Source: Xanthomonas phaseoli pv. phaseoli
GTDB lineage: Bacteria > Pseudomonadota > Gammaproteobacteria > Xanthomonadales > Xanthomonadaceae
Length of the DNA stretch: 64,000 bases
Reading direction: 5' to 3'
Assembly: GCA_022749655.1 (NCBI GenBank)
Contig: CP094243.1
Coordinates: 1,736,001-1,800,000 of the forward strand
Position 1 is the first letter of the stretch. Every line of letters begins with the position of its first letter. This document shows, in pieces, positions 40,676 to 49,614 of the stretch. Position numbers and translations under genes: made by a program. The notes under the pieces are model-generated. The model searched no databases and had not been told where the DNA came from. It was given only the letters and a program-made list of their open reading frames with translations.

Positions 40676-40892
40676 TTCGGATTTAGAGATGCGAGCCATC
40701 CTGCTTGTTAGGCTAATGGAACTACTTGGACCCAAGGACCATACAAGCTGCTTCTCTTCGCCTGCGAGGCTCGGGTGGAGCTGCGGAGCTTTGATCTCCT
40801 GCTCCAAATCTGGTTTGCAAAAAGGCCTCCACGATTGACAAATCAGCACCCGTCTTTAGGATTGCCTTACTGGAAAAGAGCGAAATTGTGAC

Positions 40893-41405
40893 ATGAGCGA
40901 GGGTAAGGACGGAAACTTTTATAGCCCTCTGCGTTACCCAGGTGGCAAAGGCAGAATAGGGCCTTGGCTCGCAAGGCTGATGCGTGAAAATGGCTTGGAA
41001 GGAGGATGCTATGTCGAGCCTTACGCGGGTGGGGCTGGGGCTGCACTTTAATTTGCTTCTGCGAGGGCATGCTAAGCGAATTGTGATCAATGACGCAGAC
41101 CCAGCTATTCACGCTTTCTGGGAGACTTTAGTTGATCGCCCTGACGAATTGATACGCCTCATTTGGGCGCATGCTCCCACGATGGAAACCCGGCGCTGGT
41201 CCCAGCAGGTGCTGCGGGATTTAGCGAACCACACAACTGCTGAGGTCGGTTTCGCCGCTTTCTTCTTGAATCGAACCAGTCGGTCGGGAATTCTAAATGG
41301 GGGCGTTATTGGGGGAAAGAGCAAGCCGGCCCTTACAAGTTGGACGCGCGCTATAACCGTCAGAGATTGGTCGCGCGCATTGAAGCGGTTGCGGCTTATT
41401 CTGAC
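40893..41405 (+). pseudogene. D12-class DNA adenine N6-methyltransferase, truncated by IS3
   Basis: Start MSEGKDGNFYSPLRYPGGKG matches the N-terminus of Dam/D12 methyltransferases, then motif I (YVEPYAGGAGAAL). Frame breaks: an extra T at TTT 41047-41049, after which LLLRGHAKRIVINDADPAIH continues, and a missing G at GGGGG 41311-41315, after which GKEQAGPYKLDARYNRQRLV continues. The IS3 element begins at 41406, before the catalytic DPPY motif, and no remainder follows on the far side. The gene is dead by truncation regardless of the frame breaks. An orphan methyltransferase: no restriction partner is seen. Confidence 0.82.
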
Positions 41406-41431
41406 TGATACGCCCAGGGTTCCGTAGACAC

Positions 41432-42286
41432 TCAAGACCCTCGTTGCGCGTAGCGCCGTTCAAACTCTACAGGGGACAGGTCACCAGTTGAACCGTGGCG
41501 GCGGTTGGGGTTGTAGAACATCTCGATGTAGTCGAATACCTCGGCGCGTGCGGCGTCCTTGGTGGGATAGATTCGTCGCCTGATCCGCTCGCGTTTGAGC
41601 AGGCCGAAGAAGCTCTCCACGGGTGCGTTGTCGTGGCAGTTGCCACGCCGACTCATGCTGCACACCAAGCCATGGGACGCCAGGAAACTCTGCCAGTCAT
41701 CGCTGGTGTAGACCGACCCTTGGTCTGAGTGAACCAAGCAACCAGCATTGGGTTTGCGCCGCCACACCGCAGACAACAAGGCCTGCACGACCAACTCGGT
41801 GTCGGCCCGATCGCGCATCGCCCAGCCGACGACCTGCCTGGAAAACAGATCGATCACCACAGCCAGGTACATCCAGCCTTCGTGCGTGCGGATGAAGGTG
41901 AAATCGCTCGCCCAGGCCGTGTCCGGCTCGGTCACGTCGAACTGTCGGTCAAGCAGGTTGGCCGCCGCCTTGCACTGCATCCCTCCATGGAAGCGCGGTT
42001 TGCGACCATAGCCCACCTGGGCACGCAATCCCTCGGCGCGCATCAATCGATGCACCCGATGGCGACTGCAACGCTCACCCAGATCGCGTAGATCCTTGGC
42101 GATCTTGCGATGCCCATACACACTGCCGCTGGCCAGCCAGTGGTGCTTGATCAGCCCCAGCAGGCGTTCGTCTTCCTTGGCGCGCTCACTGTCCGGCGAC
42201 TTTAGCCACGCGTAGTATCCAGCCCGGTTCACCCGCAACACCCGGCACATCGCACACACCCTGAACTCCCCGCAGTGGGCTTGCAT
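41432..42286 (-). CDS. IS3 family transposase OrfB (integrase catalytic domain)
   Basis: 284 aa. N-terminal HTH_21-like region (CAMCRVLRVNRAGYYAWLK; GSVYGHRKIAKDLRDLGERC). The rve DDE core has D in TAWASDFTFIRT, D in LVHSDQGSVYTS and E in NAPVESFFGLLKRERI. Complete. Normally expressed by -1 frameshifting from OrfA. Confidence 0.93.
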   Translation of the reverse strand: MQAHCGEFRVCAMCRVLRVNRAGYYAWLKSPDSERAKEDERLLGLIKHHWLASGSVYGHRKIAKDLRDLGERCSRHRVHRLMRAEGLRAQVGYGRKPRFHGGMQCKAAANLLDRQFDVTEPDTAWASDFTFIRTHEGWMYLAVVIDLFSRQVVGWAMRDRADTELVVQALLSAVWRRKPNAGCLVHSDQGSVYTSDDWQSFLASHGLVCSMSRRGNCHDNAPVESFFGLLKRERIRRRIYPTKDAARAEVFDYIEMFYNPNRRHGSTGDLSPVEFERRYAQRGS

Positions 42287-42575
42287 GAAGGCGTACTTTG
42301 CCTTTACCCCTTGGCAAAGTACGCGGCGGCCTTTTTAGGATGTCGCGCTCCTCGGTCACTCGACGCAACTCTGCCTTCAGCCGCCGAACCTCGGCGCTCT
42401 GGTCCACCTCGGCGCGCTGTACCACGCCGGGCTTGCCGAACTTGCGCAGCCAGGCGTACAGGCTGTGCGTCGTGACACCCAGCCGCTCGGCGACGTCTGC
42501 CACCTTGAACCCACGATCCGTCACTTGCCGGACCGCCTCGATCTTGAACTCATCCGTATACCGCTTGCTGCTCAT
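42287..42575 (-). CDS. IS3 family transposase OrfA
   Basis: Starts MSSKRYTDEFKIEAVRQVTD with an HTH (DVAERLGVTTHSLYAWLRKFG) and a coiled coil (EVRRLKAELRRVTEERDIL). At ATCCTAAAAAGG (minus strand, near 42340) the usual ILKKAAAYFAKG end is out of frame by one base: five A are present where six would give the standard OrfA end. This is either one more lost base or variation at the frameshift site. Confidence 0.8.
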
Positions 42576-42672
42576 AGACATCTCCGAATCGACTATTTTC
42601 CATGGCCATGAGATGTCTAGGAAACCCTGGGCGTATCACCTTGAAGCGCTGCCGCCCGCTTGGCTATGATCG

Positions 42673-42696
42673 GGTATCACGCGGGGTATCATTTTT
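42673..42696 (+). repeat. Paired GGTATC repeats near attR
   Basis: GGTATCAC at 42673 and GGTATCATTTTT at 42685, 12 bases apart, the same spacing, order and strand as the pair at 33468/33480. It lies 60 bases inside attR. Candidate integrase arm sites, or a relic of another related integrase 5' end. Confidence 0.45.
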
Positions 42697-42755
42697 GGAT
42701 CACCCCACTCCGGGATAAGCTAGGAAAATCAATTGGTTGGCGTGGTAGGATTCTG

Positions 42756-42773
42756 TTCCCATCGCCCGCTCCA
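42756..42773 (+). repeat. attR: right 18-bp core
   Basis: TTCCCATCGCCCGCTCCA, identical to the last 18 bases of tRNA-Gly at 33370-33387. Preceding bases differ from the tRNA, so this is only the crossover core and not a second tRNA gene. Confidence 0.9.
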
Positions 42774-43307
42774 TATTCGGCGCGTCTTTTGCCAGAGCGC
42801 ATCGCTCCGCAGTTCACTTTCCTCGATTGCATGCAGCCGAGCATCGGTTGATCGGGCGCTGTGCGATCGCGCATCACGCTGAGCCGCAGCGCATTGAGAT
42901 CCATCATCGCGCGTTCGGTATTGGCGGCGCCCCGCGCGATACATGACGCATCGTGCTCAGCGAGCGGTGCAATGTGTGCTGAAGAAATCTACATCTAGCA
43001 CCAGTCTGGCCAAGCTTCGGCTGAATTCCTGCGGCGAATCGCTACAGAGCGCGCTTGTCTACCTGCGCGCCATCCAGCACGTCGCGTGCTCGCTCTGTGC
43101 ATGCAAGACATCTGAAGCATGCGCAAACAACGAGGAAAAAGGATAGGCATCGCGGGTGGATTGGCATACAGTGCCGGCCGCTGCGCTGGCATTGGTTGCC
43201 GGCGCAGATGTCAGGTTCGATGGAATGCTTGACCAGGCCGACCGGCTGCAGTGGCAACAAGGCAAGACACGCGGAGCGCAGTCTGCCGATTAGACGGGAA
43301 GTGGCTG
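42774..43307. other. Non-coding chromosomal stretch right of the island
   Basis: 534 bases without a supported gene; short frames on both strands have no recognised product. Compositionally back to the GC-rich backbone in its first half. Confidence 0.4.
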
Positions 43308-43990
43308 TTGAAGTTGTTGAAACGTTGGGTTTTGTCGGTGCTGGTATTTTTGCTTTACCTGTCAGTGCTGCGGAGCTGGTCGGTCGTGCGACGGTGACCG
43401 ATGGCGACACCATCACCATTGCCCATCAGCGCATCCGCCTGTGGGGAATCGATGCGCCGGAGAGCGCGCAGCAGTGCGGCGCACACGATGGCAGCGCCTG
43501 GCCGTGCGGCCGCCGCGCTGCAGCGGCATTGGATGGCTATCTGCTGGACAAGACCGTGTATTGCCAGCCGAAAGATACCGATCGCTATGGCCGCACAGTG
43601 GCCGAATGCTTCGTGCAGGGGCAGTCCGTCAATGCCTGGATGGTGCGCTCTGGCTGGGCGGTCGCCTATCGTCAACATGCCACCGCGTTCGAGGCGGACG
43701 AGCGCATCGCGCAGCAGCAGCGGCGCAATCTCTGGCAGGGCGCGTTTCAGATGCCGGCAGACTACCGCCGCGACAAGAAGGCGCGGACAGCAACCACACG
43801 CCAGGTTGCAACGTCGGCGCCAGGCAATTGCGCGATCAAGGGCAATATCTCCAGTGACGGCAAAAAGATCTTTCATGTCCCGGGCCAGCGCGATTACGCA
43901 AAGACGCGCATCTCGCCAGCGAAGGGCGAGCGTTTCTTCTGTTCGGTGAATGAAGCGGCTGCTGCCGGGTGGAGACCGGCGCAGCGGTGA
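43308..43990 (+). CDS. Exported SNase-like thermonuclease, frame break in signal peptide
   Basis: Staphylococcal-nuclease-fold protein. The domain starts VGRATVTDGDTITIAHQRIR and shows LWGIDAPE, the catalytic-type Arg segment TDRYGRTVAECFVQGQSVNAWM and WMVRSGWAVAY. The C-terminal extension with two Cys (GNCAIKGNISSDGKKIFHVP; FFCSVNEAAAAGWRPA) resembles the small domain often appended to bacterial SNases. In frame, the region before ELVG lacks a start. If one T is restored in TTTTT 43347-43351, TTG 43308 (ribosome site GGGAAG) gives a textbook signal peptide: KLLKRWVLSVLVFFALPVSA. This strongly suggests a one-base loss there. Confidence 0.85.
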
Positions 43991-44097
43991 TGGTGCTGCG
44001 GCGTCCCGATGCCCCGGCATCCGGGCTTCTGAATTTTCTTGCCTAGAGTCAGGAGATCCCGATTGAGCCGGCGCTAGCGCCGCCGCATAGTGCAGGC

Positions 44098-44490
44098 ATG
44101 GCCACCCATTCCCAACTCGTCGGCGCGCTGATCAAGGGGATGCGTCGTGCCGAGTCTGCGTGGGTGGCGTCGATCGCCTATGGCGCCGGGCTGGCAAGGC
44201 AGGTGCGCACCGGCCATGTCACGCCGGACAATGCGGGCAAGGTCTTGGACATGTTCGCGCTCGATCCCGAGCAGATCCGCGAACTCGGGCTGATCGGGGT
44301 GGAGGAGCTGGGCGAGGCGGTCTACCACGCCTGGTCGATCAATGCCGGCGAATTGGATCGGGTGGTGCAGTGGTTTCGCACGCCACGGGTGGAATTTGTC
44401 GGCAAACATTGCAGCGAACTGATCCGCGCCGGGCGGATCGGCCCGGTCCTGACCATGGCCCGCGAGCACGCACTGCTGCGCCATCGCTGA
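44098..44490 (+). CDS. Hypothetical protein (130 aa)
   Basis: MATHSQLVGALIKGMRRAES is the N-terminus; the body is helical with ALDPEQIRELGLIGVEELGE and VVQWFRTPRVEFVGKHCSEL. No signal peptide, membrane segment or known domain recognised. Codon use is chromosomal. It stands 88 bases before the H-NS gene in the same direction; a link is possible but unproven. Confidence 0.7.
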   Translation: MATHSQLVGALIKGMRRAESAWVASIAYGAGLARQVRTGHVTPDNAGKVLDMFALDPEQIRELGLIGVEELGEAVYHAWSINAGELDRVVQWFRTPRVEFVGKHCSELIRAGRIGPVLTMAREHALLRHR

Positions 44491-44578
44491 GCGCCGGCAG
44501 ACCCGCGCGGGCGGGCGCTTTACGCTGGGCGGCCCAGCGGCAATACTCGTTGACCCGCCCATACCTTATGTTTTGCCA

Positions 44579-44971
44579 ATGCGCCAGGATTCGCCCGCTT
44601 CACCCACCGCCGCCGCCCGGGCACAACTACTGGAAGAGCTGCGCAAGCTTGAGCAGGAAGAAGCGCAGCTGAAATACGCCCAGACGCTGGAAGCCTTCGA
44701 CCAGGTGATCGAGGTGCTTACCCAGTTCGGCAACCGTTTCAATGCCAAGCAAAAATCCCAGATCGCCTCGCTGGCGATGACCGGCAAGACCAAGGGGCCG
44801 CTGTCTTCCACTGGCGAAGTGGTCGCCAAGTACTGGATTCCGCATTCCGGCGAAACCTGGTCCGGCCGTGGTCGTACACCGAAGGCGTTCAAGGCCTGGG
44901 AAGGCACCAGCTCTTATAAAGAGTGGAAAGCCAATCATCCGGACAAGCGCTTCCCGCTGTATCCGGGTTGA
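44579..44971 (+). CDS. H-NS family nucleoid-associated regulator
   Basis: 130 aa. N-terminal coiled coil for oligomerisation (AAARAQLLEELRKLEQEEAQ, continuing LKYAQTLEAFDQVIEVL), flexible linker, and a C-terminal DNA-binding motif (YWIPHSGETWSGRGRTPKAF), matching the H-NS core Tx-Sx-x-G-R-G/Q-P-x-W/A pattern, here SGRGRTPKAF. Such proteins silence AT-rich acquired DNA, relevant beside an AT-rich island. X. oryzae XrvA is a family member with a virulence role; whether this is XrvA is uncertain. ATG 44579 chosen over TTG 44573. Confidence 0.85.
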   Translation: MRQDSPASPTAAARAQLLEELRKLEQEEAQLKYAQTLEAFDQVIEVLTQFGNRFNAKQKSQIASLAMTGKTKGPLSSTGEVVAKYWIPHSGETWSGRGRTPKAFKAWEGTSSYKEWKANHPDKRFPLYPG

Positions 44972-45361
44972 GTCGCCCGACATGTGATGTCGAAGGCCCG
45001 CAATGGGTGAGGCATTGCTTTTGGCCTTCGATGTTTTGATGAACGTTTGGCGCACCAGTACCTTGCTGTTGAGTGTCGTAAGCCGCGTGCCTTCAAACGA
45101 CGCAGTGGGTGCCGGATCTCCAAGCAAAGCCCACGAGCTCAATACTTGCGAAAAAGCATTTGCCGTTTTTTCGCGCAAACCCCGCGATGGATGTTTACGC
45201 CTGCTAATTCCCGATCCAGGGAGTAAGCGATGATGACGTGGTCCAACGTGAGGGGTCGCGCAGATTCGCTTGGGTGTTGCCATCGGCACCATCACCCTGG
45301 CCATGCGCAAGCCGGGTAGCGCACGCAGGACCAATCCGTCATTCCGACGACGGAAACGAAA
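44972..45361. other. Intergenic, no gene seen
   Basis: 390 bases between the H-NS gene and the glgX terminator. No supported coding frame. Confidence 0.4.
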
Positions 45362-45400
45362 ACGCTTGCTGCCTATCCGATACCGGTAGGCAGCAAGCGT
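45362..45400 (-). terminator. Terminator of glgX
   Basis: Perfect 14-bp arms ACGCTTGCTGCCTA and TAGGCAGCAAGCGT around an 11-base loop. Read on the minus strand it is followed by GTTTTCGTTTCC. It begins 30 bases after the glgX stop. Confidence 0.8.
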
Positions 45401-45429
45401 CGCTTCTGATGTGCGTTGCTGGGACAGCC

Positions 45430-47561
45430 TTACTGGTCGCTCTTGCACTCGAAGACCGACACGCTACGCGGCGGGGCCAGGAATTCGCTGGCACCGGCCG
45501 GCATCATGTCCACTTCCAGCGCTTCGTCGGTGGAGAGCACCAGCTTCCAGTGCACCGGCTCATCGGAGGAGGGCAGGGTAAACGTCACGCCCTCGTGGTA
45601 GGCGTTGATGACGATGAGCAAGGTGTCGTCGTTGGCCAGTTCCTTGACCCCCGAGGTCTGCGCCTTGCCTTCCAGCAGCAGGCCCACAGAGCGCGCGGCC
45701 GGATCGGTCCAGTGCGCATCGTCCATTTCGATGCCGCCCGGATTGAGCCAGGTTAGATCGCGCAGCCCGGCTTCTTCGTTGTACTGCCCGTTGAGAAAGC
45801 GGCCCCGCGACAGGATCGGGTAGCGCTTGCGCAGACGGGTCAGTGCCTTCACGAATTCGGTCAGGCGGCCGTCGGTGGGATCGTTTTCCCAATCCAGCCA
45901 GGTGATTTCGTTGTCCTGGCAATAGGTATTGTTGTTGCCCCCTGGGTCTGCGCGCGCTCGTCGCCGCTGAGCATCATCGGCGTGCCTTGCGATAGCAGCA
46001 GCGTGGCCAGCAGGTTCTTCATCTGGCGCTCGCGAATCTGCAACACCTCGGCGTTCTCGGTGTCGCCTTCTTCGCCGTAGTTGCAGGAGCCATCGTTCGA
46101 CGAACCGTCGCGGTTGTCCTCGCCGTTATCGATGTTGTGCTTTTCGTTGTAGCTGACCAGGTCGCGCAAGGTGAAGCCATCGTGCGCGGTGATGAAGTTC
46201 ACCGACGCCCACGGGCGCCGGCCGCGACGATCGAATAGATCGGCCGAACCGGTGAAGCGGGTCGCGAACTCCGCCAGCTTGCCGTCTTCGCCTTTCCAGA
46301 ATTCGCGCGCATTGTCGCGGAACTTGTCGTTCCACTCCGACCAACCCGGCGGGAAGTGACCCACCTGATAACCACCCGGGCCGCAGTCCCACGGCTCGGC
46401 GATCAGCTTGACCTCCGACAGCAGCGGGTCCTGGTTGCAGGCATCCAGGAAGCCGCCGCGTTGATCGAAGCCGCTCGGCTCGCGGCCAAGAATGGTGGCC
46501 AGATCGAAGCGGAAGCCATCCACATGCATTTCGCCTGCCCAGTAGCGCAGCGAGTCGTTGACGAACTGGATCACCCGCGAATTGCTCAGATTCAGCGTAT
46601 TTCCGGTGCCGGTATCGTTGATGTAGTAGCGCTTGTCGTCGGCCAAGCGGTAATAGCTGGCGTTGTCGATGCCCTTGAACGACAGGGTCGGCCCCAGCTC
46701 GCTGCCTTCGGCGGTGTGGTTGTAGACCACGTCCAGAATCACTTCCAGGCCCTGCTTGTGCATGGCCTTGACCATGTCGCGGAACTCATCGCGATGACCG
46801 CTGGACAGGTAGCGCGACTTCAGCGCGAAAAAGCCGATGGTGTTGTAGCCCCAGTAATTGCGCAGCCCCTTGTCGAGCAGATGCTGATCGTCCAGGTACG
46901 CATGTACCGGCAACAACTCCACCGCGGTGATGCCCAAGTCCTTGATGTATTGGAGGACCTGCGGCTGGGCCAGGCCGGCGAAGGTGCCACGCACCGCCTC
47001 GGGCACCTGTGGATTGCGCATCGTGTAGCCGCGTACATGGGTTTCGTAGATGACCGTTTCGTTCCACGGCTTGAGCAGGCGTGTGTCGTCTCCCCAGTCG
47101 TAGGTGTCTTCGACCACCACGCACTTGGGCATGAATGGCGCGCTGTCGCGCTCGTCGAAGCTCAGGTCGCCATCGGGGTGGCCCACGGTGTAGCCGTAGA
47201 GCTCGTCGGACCAGACCAGGTCGCCTTCCAGCTCGCGCGCATACGGGTCCAGCAGCAACTTGTTGTGGTTGAAGCGATGACCTTCGGTCGGCGCGTAGGG
47301 ACCGTGCACGCGGTAGCCATAGCGCTGGCCCGGCTTGGCATCGGGAAGATACCCGTGCCAGATTTCGTTGGTGTACTCCGGCAGGTCGACGCGGGTTTCG
47401 TTGCCCTGTTCGTCGAACAGGCATAGCTCGACCCGCGTGGCATGCGCGGAAAACAGCGCGAAATTGGTGCCCTTGCCGTCGAAGACGGCGCCGCGTGGAA
47501 ACGGGCGCCCCTGACGGATGCGGGAGGGGTTGGCATAGGCCGCGCTTGCTGGACGTCGCAT
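45430..47561 (-). CDS. glgX: Glycogen debranching enzyme, frameshift at 45938-45942
   Basis: Isoamylase-type GH13 enzyme that removes alpha-1,6 branches from glycogen limit dextrin. The CBM48 domain (GAVFDGKGTNFALFSAHATR) precedes the barrel. GH13 regions are DVVYNHTAEG, VDGFRFDLATIL (nucleophile Asp), LIAEPWD (acid Glu) and FITAHDGFTL (stabilising Asp). At the run CCCCC 45938-45942 (minus-strand G5, six needed) the frame shifts, from DERAQTQG to GNNNTYCQDNEITWLDWEND, which runs to the stop at 45430. Joined length about 710 aa, normal for GlgX. Start taken at ATG 47561; 47606 is an alternative. Confidence 0.92.
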
Positions 47562-48052
47562 GGAGAGTCTCGGAGGTGCCGGCACGCCGGCATTGAGGGG
47601 CCTCAAGCATTGCGTCTACCGCTGTGCAAAACGCGTTACGGCAACAGGTGTGCGGCGTGAGGGCGGCCGTCGCGATCGCTCACGCGGCGCGCCGCTGCAA
47701 CGACGCGCCGGCGGGCCAGCTTACGGCCAAGCGCGAGTCATCGGGCAAGCCACCCACCGGTTGTGATCGGGACGACGGCATAGCGAGCGCTTTTCGCCAC
47801 TACGCGCATGCGTTGCTTGAGCGACGCGCCAGCGCCCTGCTAGCATCGGCCCGGTTGAGGCCGTGCAGCACAATGTTGTTCGGACTTGTCGCGGTACCGT
47901 CGCTCTTCCGTTCTCGGGACCGTCGCAGTCGGCCTGATCGCAGCGTACATCGCGGGCTGCCGCGAACGCGCAATCGGCCTGCGCTGTACGGACTTGGGTC
48001 ACTTCGTCATCAGACTCTGCCCATGTCCAAGCCGCGCCGTGTGCCTGCCGCG
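47562..48052. other. Intergenic between glgX and rimK
   Basis: About 490 bases between divergent genes. The rimK frame is open far upstream (to 47624), but that part is Arg/Ala-rich and unlike RimK, so it is treated as leader. Promoters for both genes must lie here. Confidence 0.4.
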
Positions 48053-48940
48053 ATGAAAATCGCCATCCTTTCCCGCAACAGCAAGCTCTATTCGACCCGG
48101 CGGCTGATCGAAGCCGGACGCAAGCGTGGTCACACCGTGCGCATCCTCGACCCGCTGCGTTGCTACATGCGCATCGCCGCCGACGGCTTCAGCCTGCACT
48201 ACAAGGGCAAGTCGATCACCGGCTTCGATGCAGTGATCCCGCGCATCGGCGCCTCGATCACCCGCTATGCCACGGCAGTGCTGCGCCAGCTCGAGTTCAT
48301 GGGCACCTACACGCCCAATCCGTCGGACGCCATCCTGCGCTCGCGCGACAAACTGCGCGCGCATCAGTTGTTGGCCGCGCAGGGCATCGACATGCCGGTC
48401 ACCGTGTTCGGCGACAACCCCGACGACACCCAGGATCTGCTCTCCATGCTCGGCCCACCGCCGCACGTGGTGAAGTTGAACGAGGGTGCGCAAGGCGCCG
48501 GGGTGATCCTGACCGAAAAGGCCAGCGCTTCGCGCGGCGTAGTCGAAGCGCTGCGCGGGCTGTACGCCAACTTCATCGTGCAGGAGTTCATCGGTGAGGC
48601 CGAAGGCGCCGACCTGCGCTGCTTCGTGGTCGGCGACAGGGTCGTGGCGGCGATGCGCCGGCAGGCGGCCGAGGGCGATTTCCGGTCCAATCTGCACCTG
48701 GGCGGCACTGCCGCCGTGGCCGAGGCAACCGCGCAGGAACAGGAGGTCGCGGTGCGCTCGGCACGCGCCTTGGGCTTGGCAGTGGCAGGGGTGGACCTGA
48801 TCCGGTCAAGACGCGGCCCGCTGGTGCTGGAGGTCAACTCGACCCCGGGTCTGGAAGGGGTGGAAGGCGTGTGCGGCGTGGATGTGGCCGAGGCGATTGT
48901 CCAGCACCTGGAGCAGTCGGTCCGCCGATCAGCTGGTTAA
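48053..48940 (+). CDS. rimK: Ribosomal protein S6--L-glutamate ligase (ATP-grasp)
   Basis: ATP-grasp ligase that adds glutamate residues to the C-terminus of ribosomal protein S6; 295 aa. ATG 48053 gives [20 protein letters not shown], matching the E. coli start. Family landmarks: [43 protein letters not shown]-grasp loop [33 protein letters not shown] and the Mg-binding [15 protein letters not shown]. An upstream ATG at 48023 is possible but would add ten non-conserved residues. Confidence 0.95.
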   Translation: MKIAILSRNSKLYSTRRLIEAGRKRGHTVRILDPLRCYMRIAADGFSLHYKGKSITGFDAVIPRIGASITRYATAVLRQLEFMGTYTPNPSDAILRSRDKLRAHQLLAAQGIDMPVTVFGDNPDDTQDLLSMLGPPPHVVKLNEGAQGAGVILTEKASASRGVVEALRGLYANFIVQEFIGEAEGADLRCFVVGDRVVAAMRRQAAEGDFRSNLHLGGTAAVAEATAQEQEVAVRSARALGLAVAGVDLIRSRRGPLVLEVNSTPGLEGVEGVCGVDVAEAIVQHLEQSVRRSAG

Positions 48941-49040
48941 CGGGTTTACCAAAAATTAACGAAAATCTAATTACGGCCTCGCTAGCCTCTTCCGACCGTA
49001 GCTCCGCTCTCGGCAGTGACGGTGATCGGGATGAACTTTT

Positions 49041-49073
49041 GGCCCAAGTGCGATGTCGCACTTGGGCCTTTTT
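49041..49073 (+). terminator. Rho-independent terminator
   Basis: Perfect 13-bp arms GGCCCAAGTGCGA and TCGCACTTGGGCC with a 2-base centre, followed by TTTTT. About 100 bases after the rimK stop; it could also shield the downstream gene from read-through. Confidence 0.85.
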
Positions 49074-49149
49074 ATGGACGGCTTGCCGCTGTTTGGGTTC
49101 GCGTCTACATTCGCCAATGTTAAATGGGTCGGGCACAAGGAGGCGTCGC

Positions 49150-49590
49150 ATGGCAAAGCGTTGGAGTATTGCGGGACTGCTGCTCGCCACTGGCCTGATG
49201 AGTGGTCATGCCCTGGCCGTTGCTCGATCTGGACAAGCCGTTCCAGCCTCAGGCCGCGCAGGTCCGTACCGATCTTGCCGACGGCGAGAAGTACTCGAGA
49301 TCAGTCAGGATGAGCGCGCTAAGGTGGGCGCTGCGCTTGATCGGATCGAAGCAGTATTCCAGACGCAGCCGGATCTCCAGGCACTGCAGCCAGCGCAATT
49401 GGCCGCCGTTCGCAACGATCAGGAGCTCGTCACCAGAATTTTGACCAGGGCGCGCGAAGATAGCCGGCTGATTTGTCGGCGCGAGCGCGCGACTGGGTCG
49501 CGGATGAGTACGAAACAGTGCATGACGGCTGCCCAGCGGCGCCGTCAGACCACGGTGAGTCAAGACGAAATTTCTCGGCGCCAGCGCTAA
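49150..49590 (+). CDS. Exported hypothetical protein, two compensating frame breaks
   Basis: ATG 49150 opens a signal peptide (MAKRWSIAGLLLATGLMSGH, cleavage after ALA). Near 49212-49222 sense coding appears to move to another frame, where PLLDLDKPFQPQAAQVRTDL and ADGEKYS follow, and it returns near 49295 with EISQDERAKVGAALDRIEAV. Reading straight through also stays open, giving a less natural Arg-rich middle. The C-terminal half has two Cys and many Arg. Its stop is 24 bases before the response regulator, so it may be the first gene of that operon, perhaps a periplasmic partner of the sensor. Function unknown. Confidence 0.6.
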   Translation: MAKRWSIAGLLLATGLMSGHALAVARSGQAVPASGRAGPYRSCRRREVLEISQDERAKVGAALDRIEAVFQTQPDLQALQPAQLAAVRNDQELVTRILTRAREDSRLICRRERATGSRMSTKQCMTAAQRRRQTTVSQDEISRRQR

Positions 49591-49614
49591 AACAGCTTAA
49601 CGAACGAGGTTCCA

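Larger units (their letters stand above)
41406..42638 (-). mobile_element. IS3 family element (second type)
   Basis: 1,233 bp with inverted termini TGATACGCCCAGGGTTCC (left) and TGATACGCCCAGGGTTTCC (right, read inward), starting TG as in most IS3 elements. Flanking triplets GAC and CCT do not match, so no clean target duplication. Different from the IS407-like copies at 36274 and 51963. Confidence 0.9.
33388..42773. mobile_element. 9.4-kb genomic island integrated in tRNA-Gly(CCC)
   Basis: Bounded by the 18-bp direct repeat of the tRNA end. An integrase gene sits next to attL. The cargo is visibly AT-richer than the backbone between 35.0 and 36.2 kb and between 38.2 and 39.1 kb. It holds small hypotheticals, an H-NS-like stub, a type III effector gene, a RadC-like gene and a DNA methyltransferase. 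The element has decayed heavily: one MITE, two IS3-family elements and one IS256 element interrupt or truncate its genes, and no conjugation or phage structural genes remain. It is probably no longer self-mobile. Confidence 0.88.

Noticed and set aside
40893-41405. Active restriction-modification system on the island
   Set aside because: The methyltransferase lacks its DPPY half because of the IS3 element, and no endonuclease gene is adjacent.
42756-42773. A second tRNA-Gly gene at the right end of the island
   Set aside because: Only the 18-base 3' segment is present; D-arm and anticodon arm are missing.
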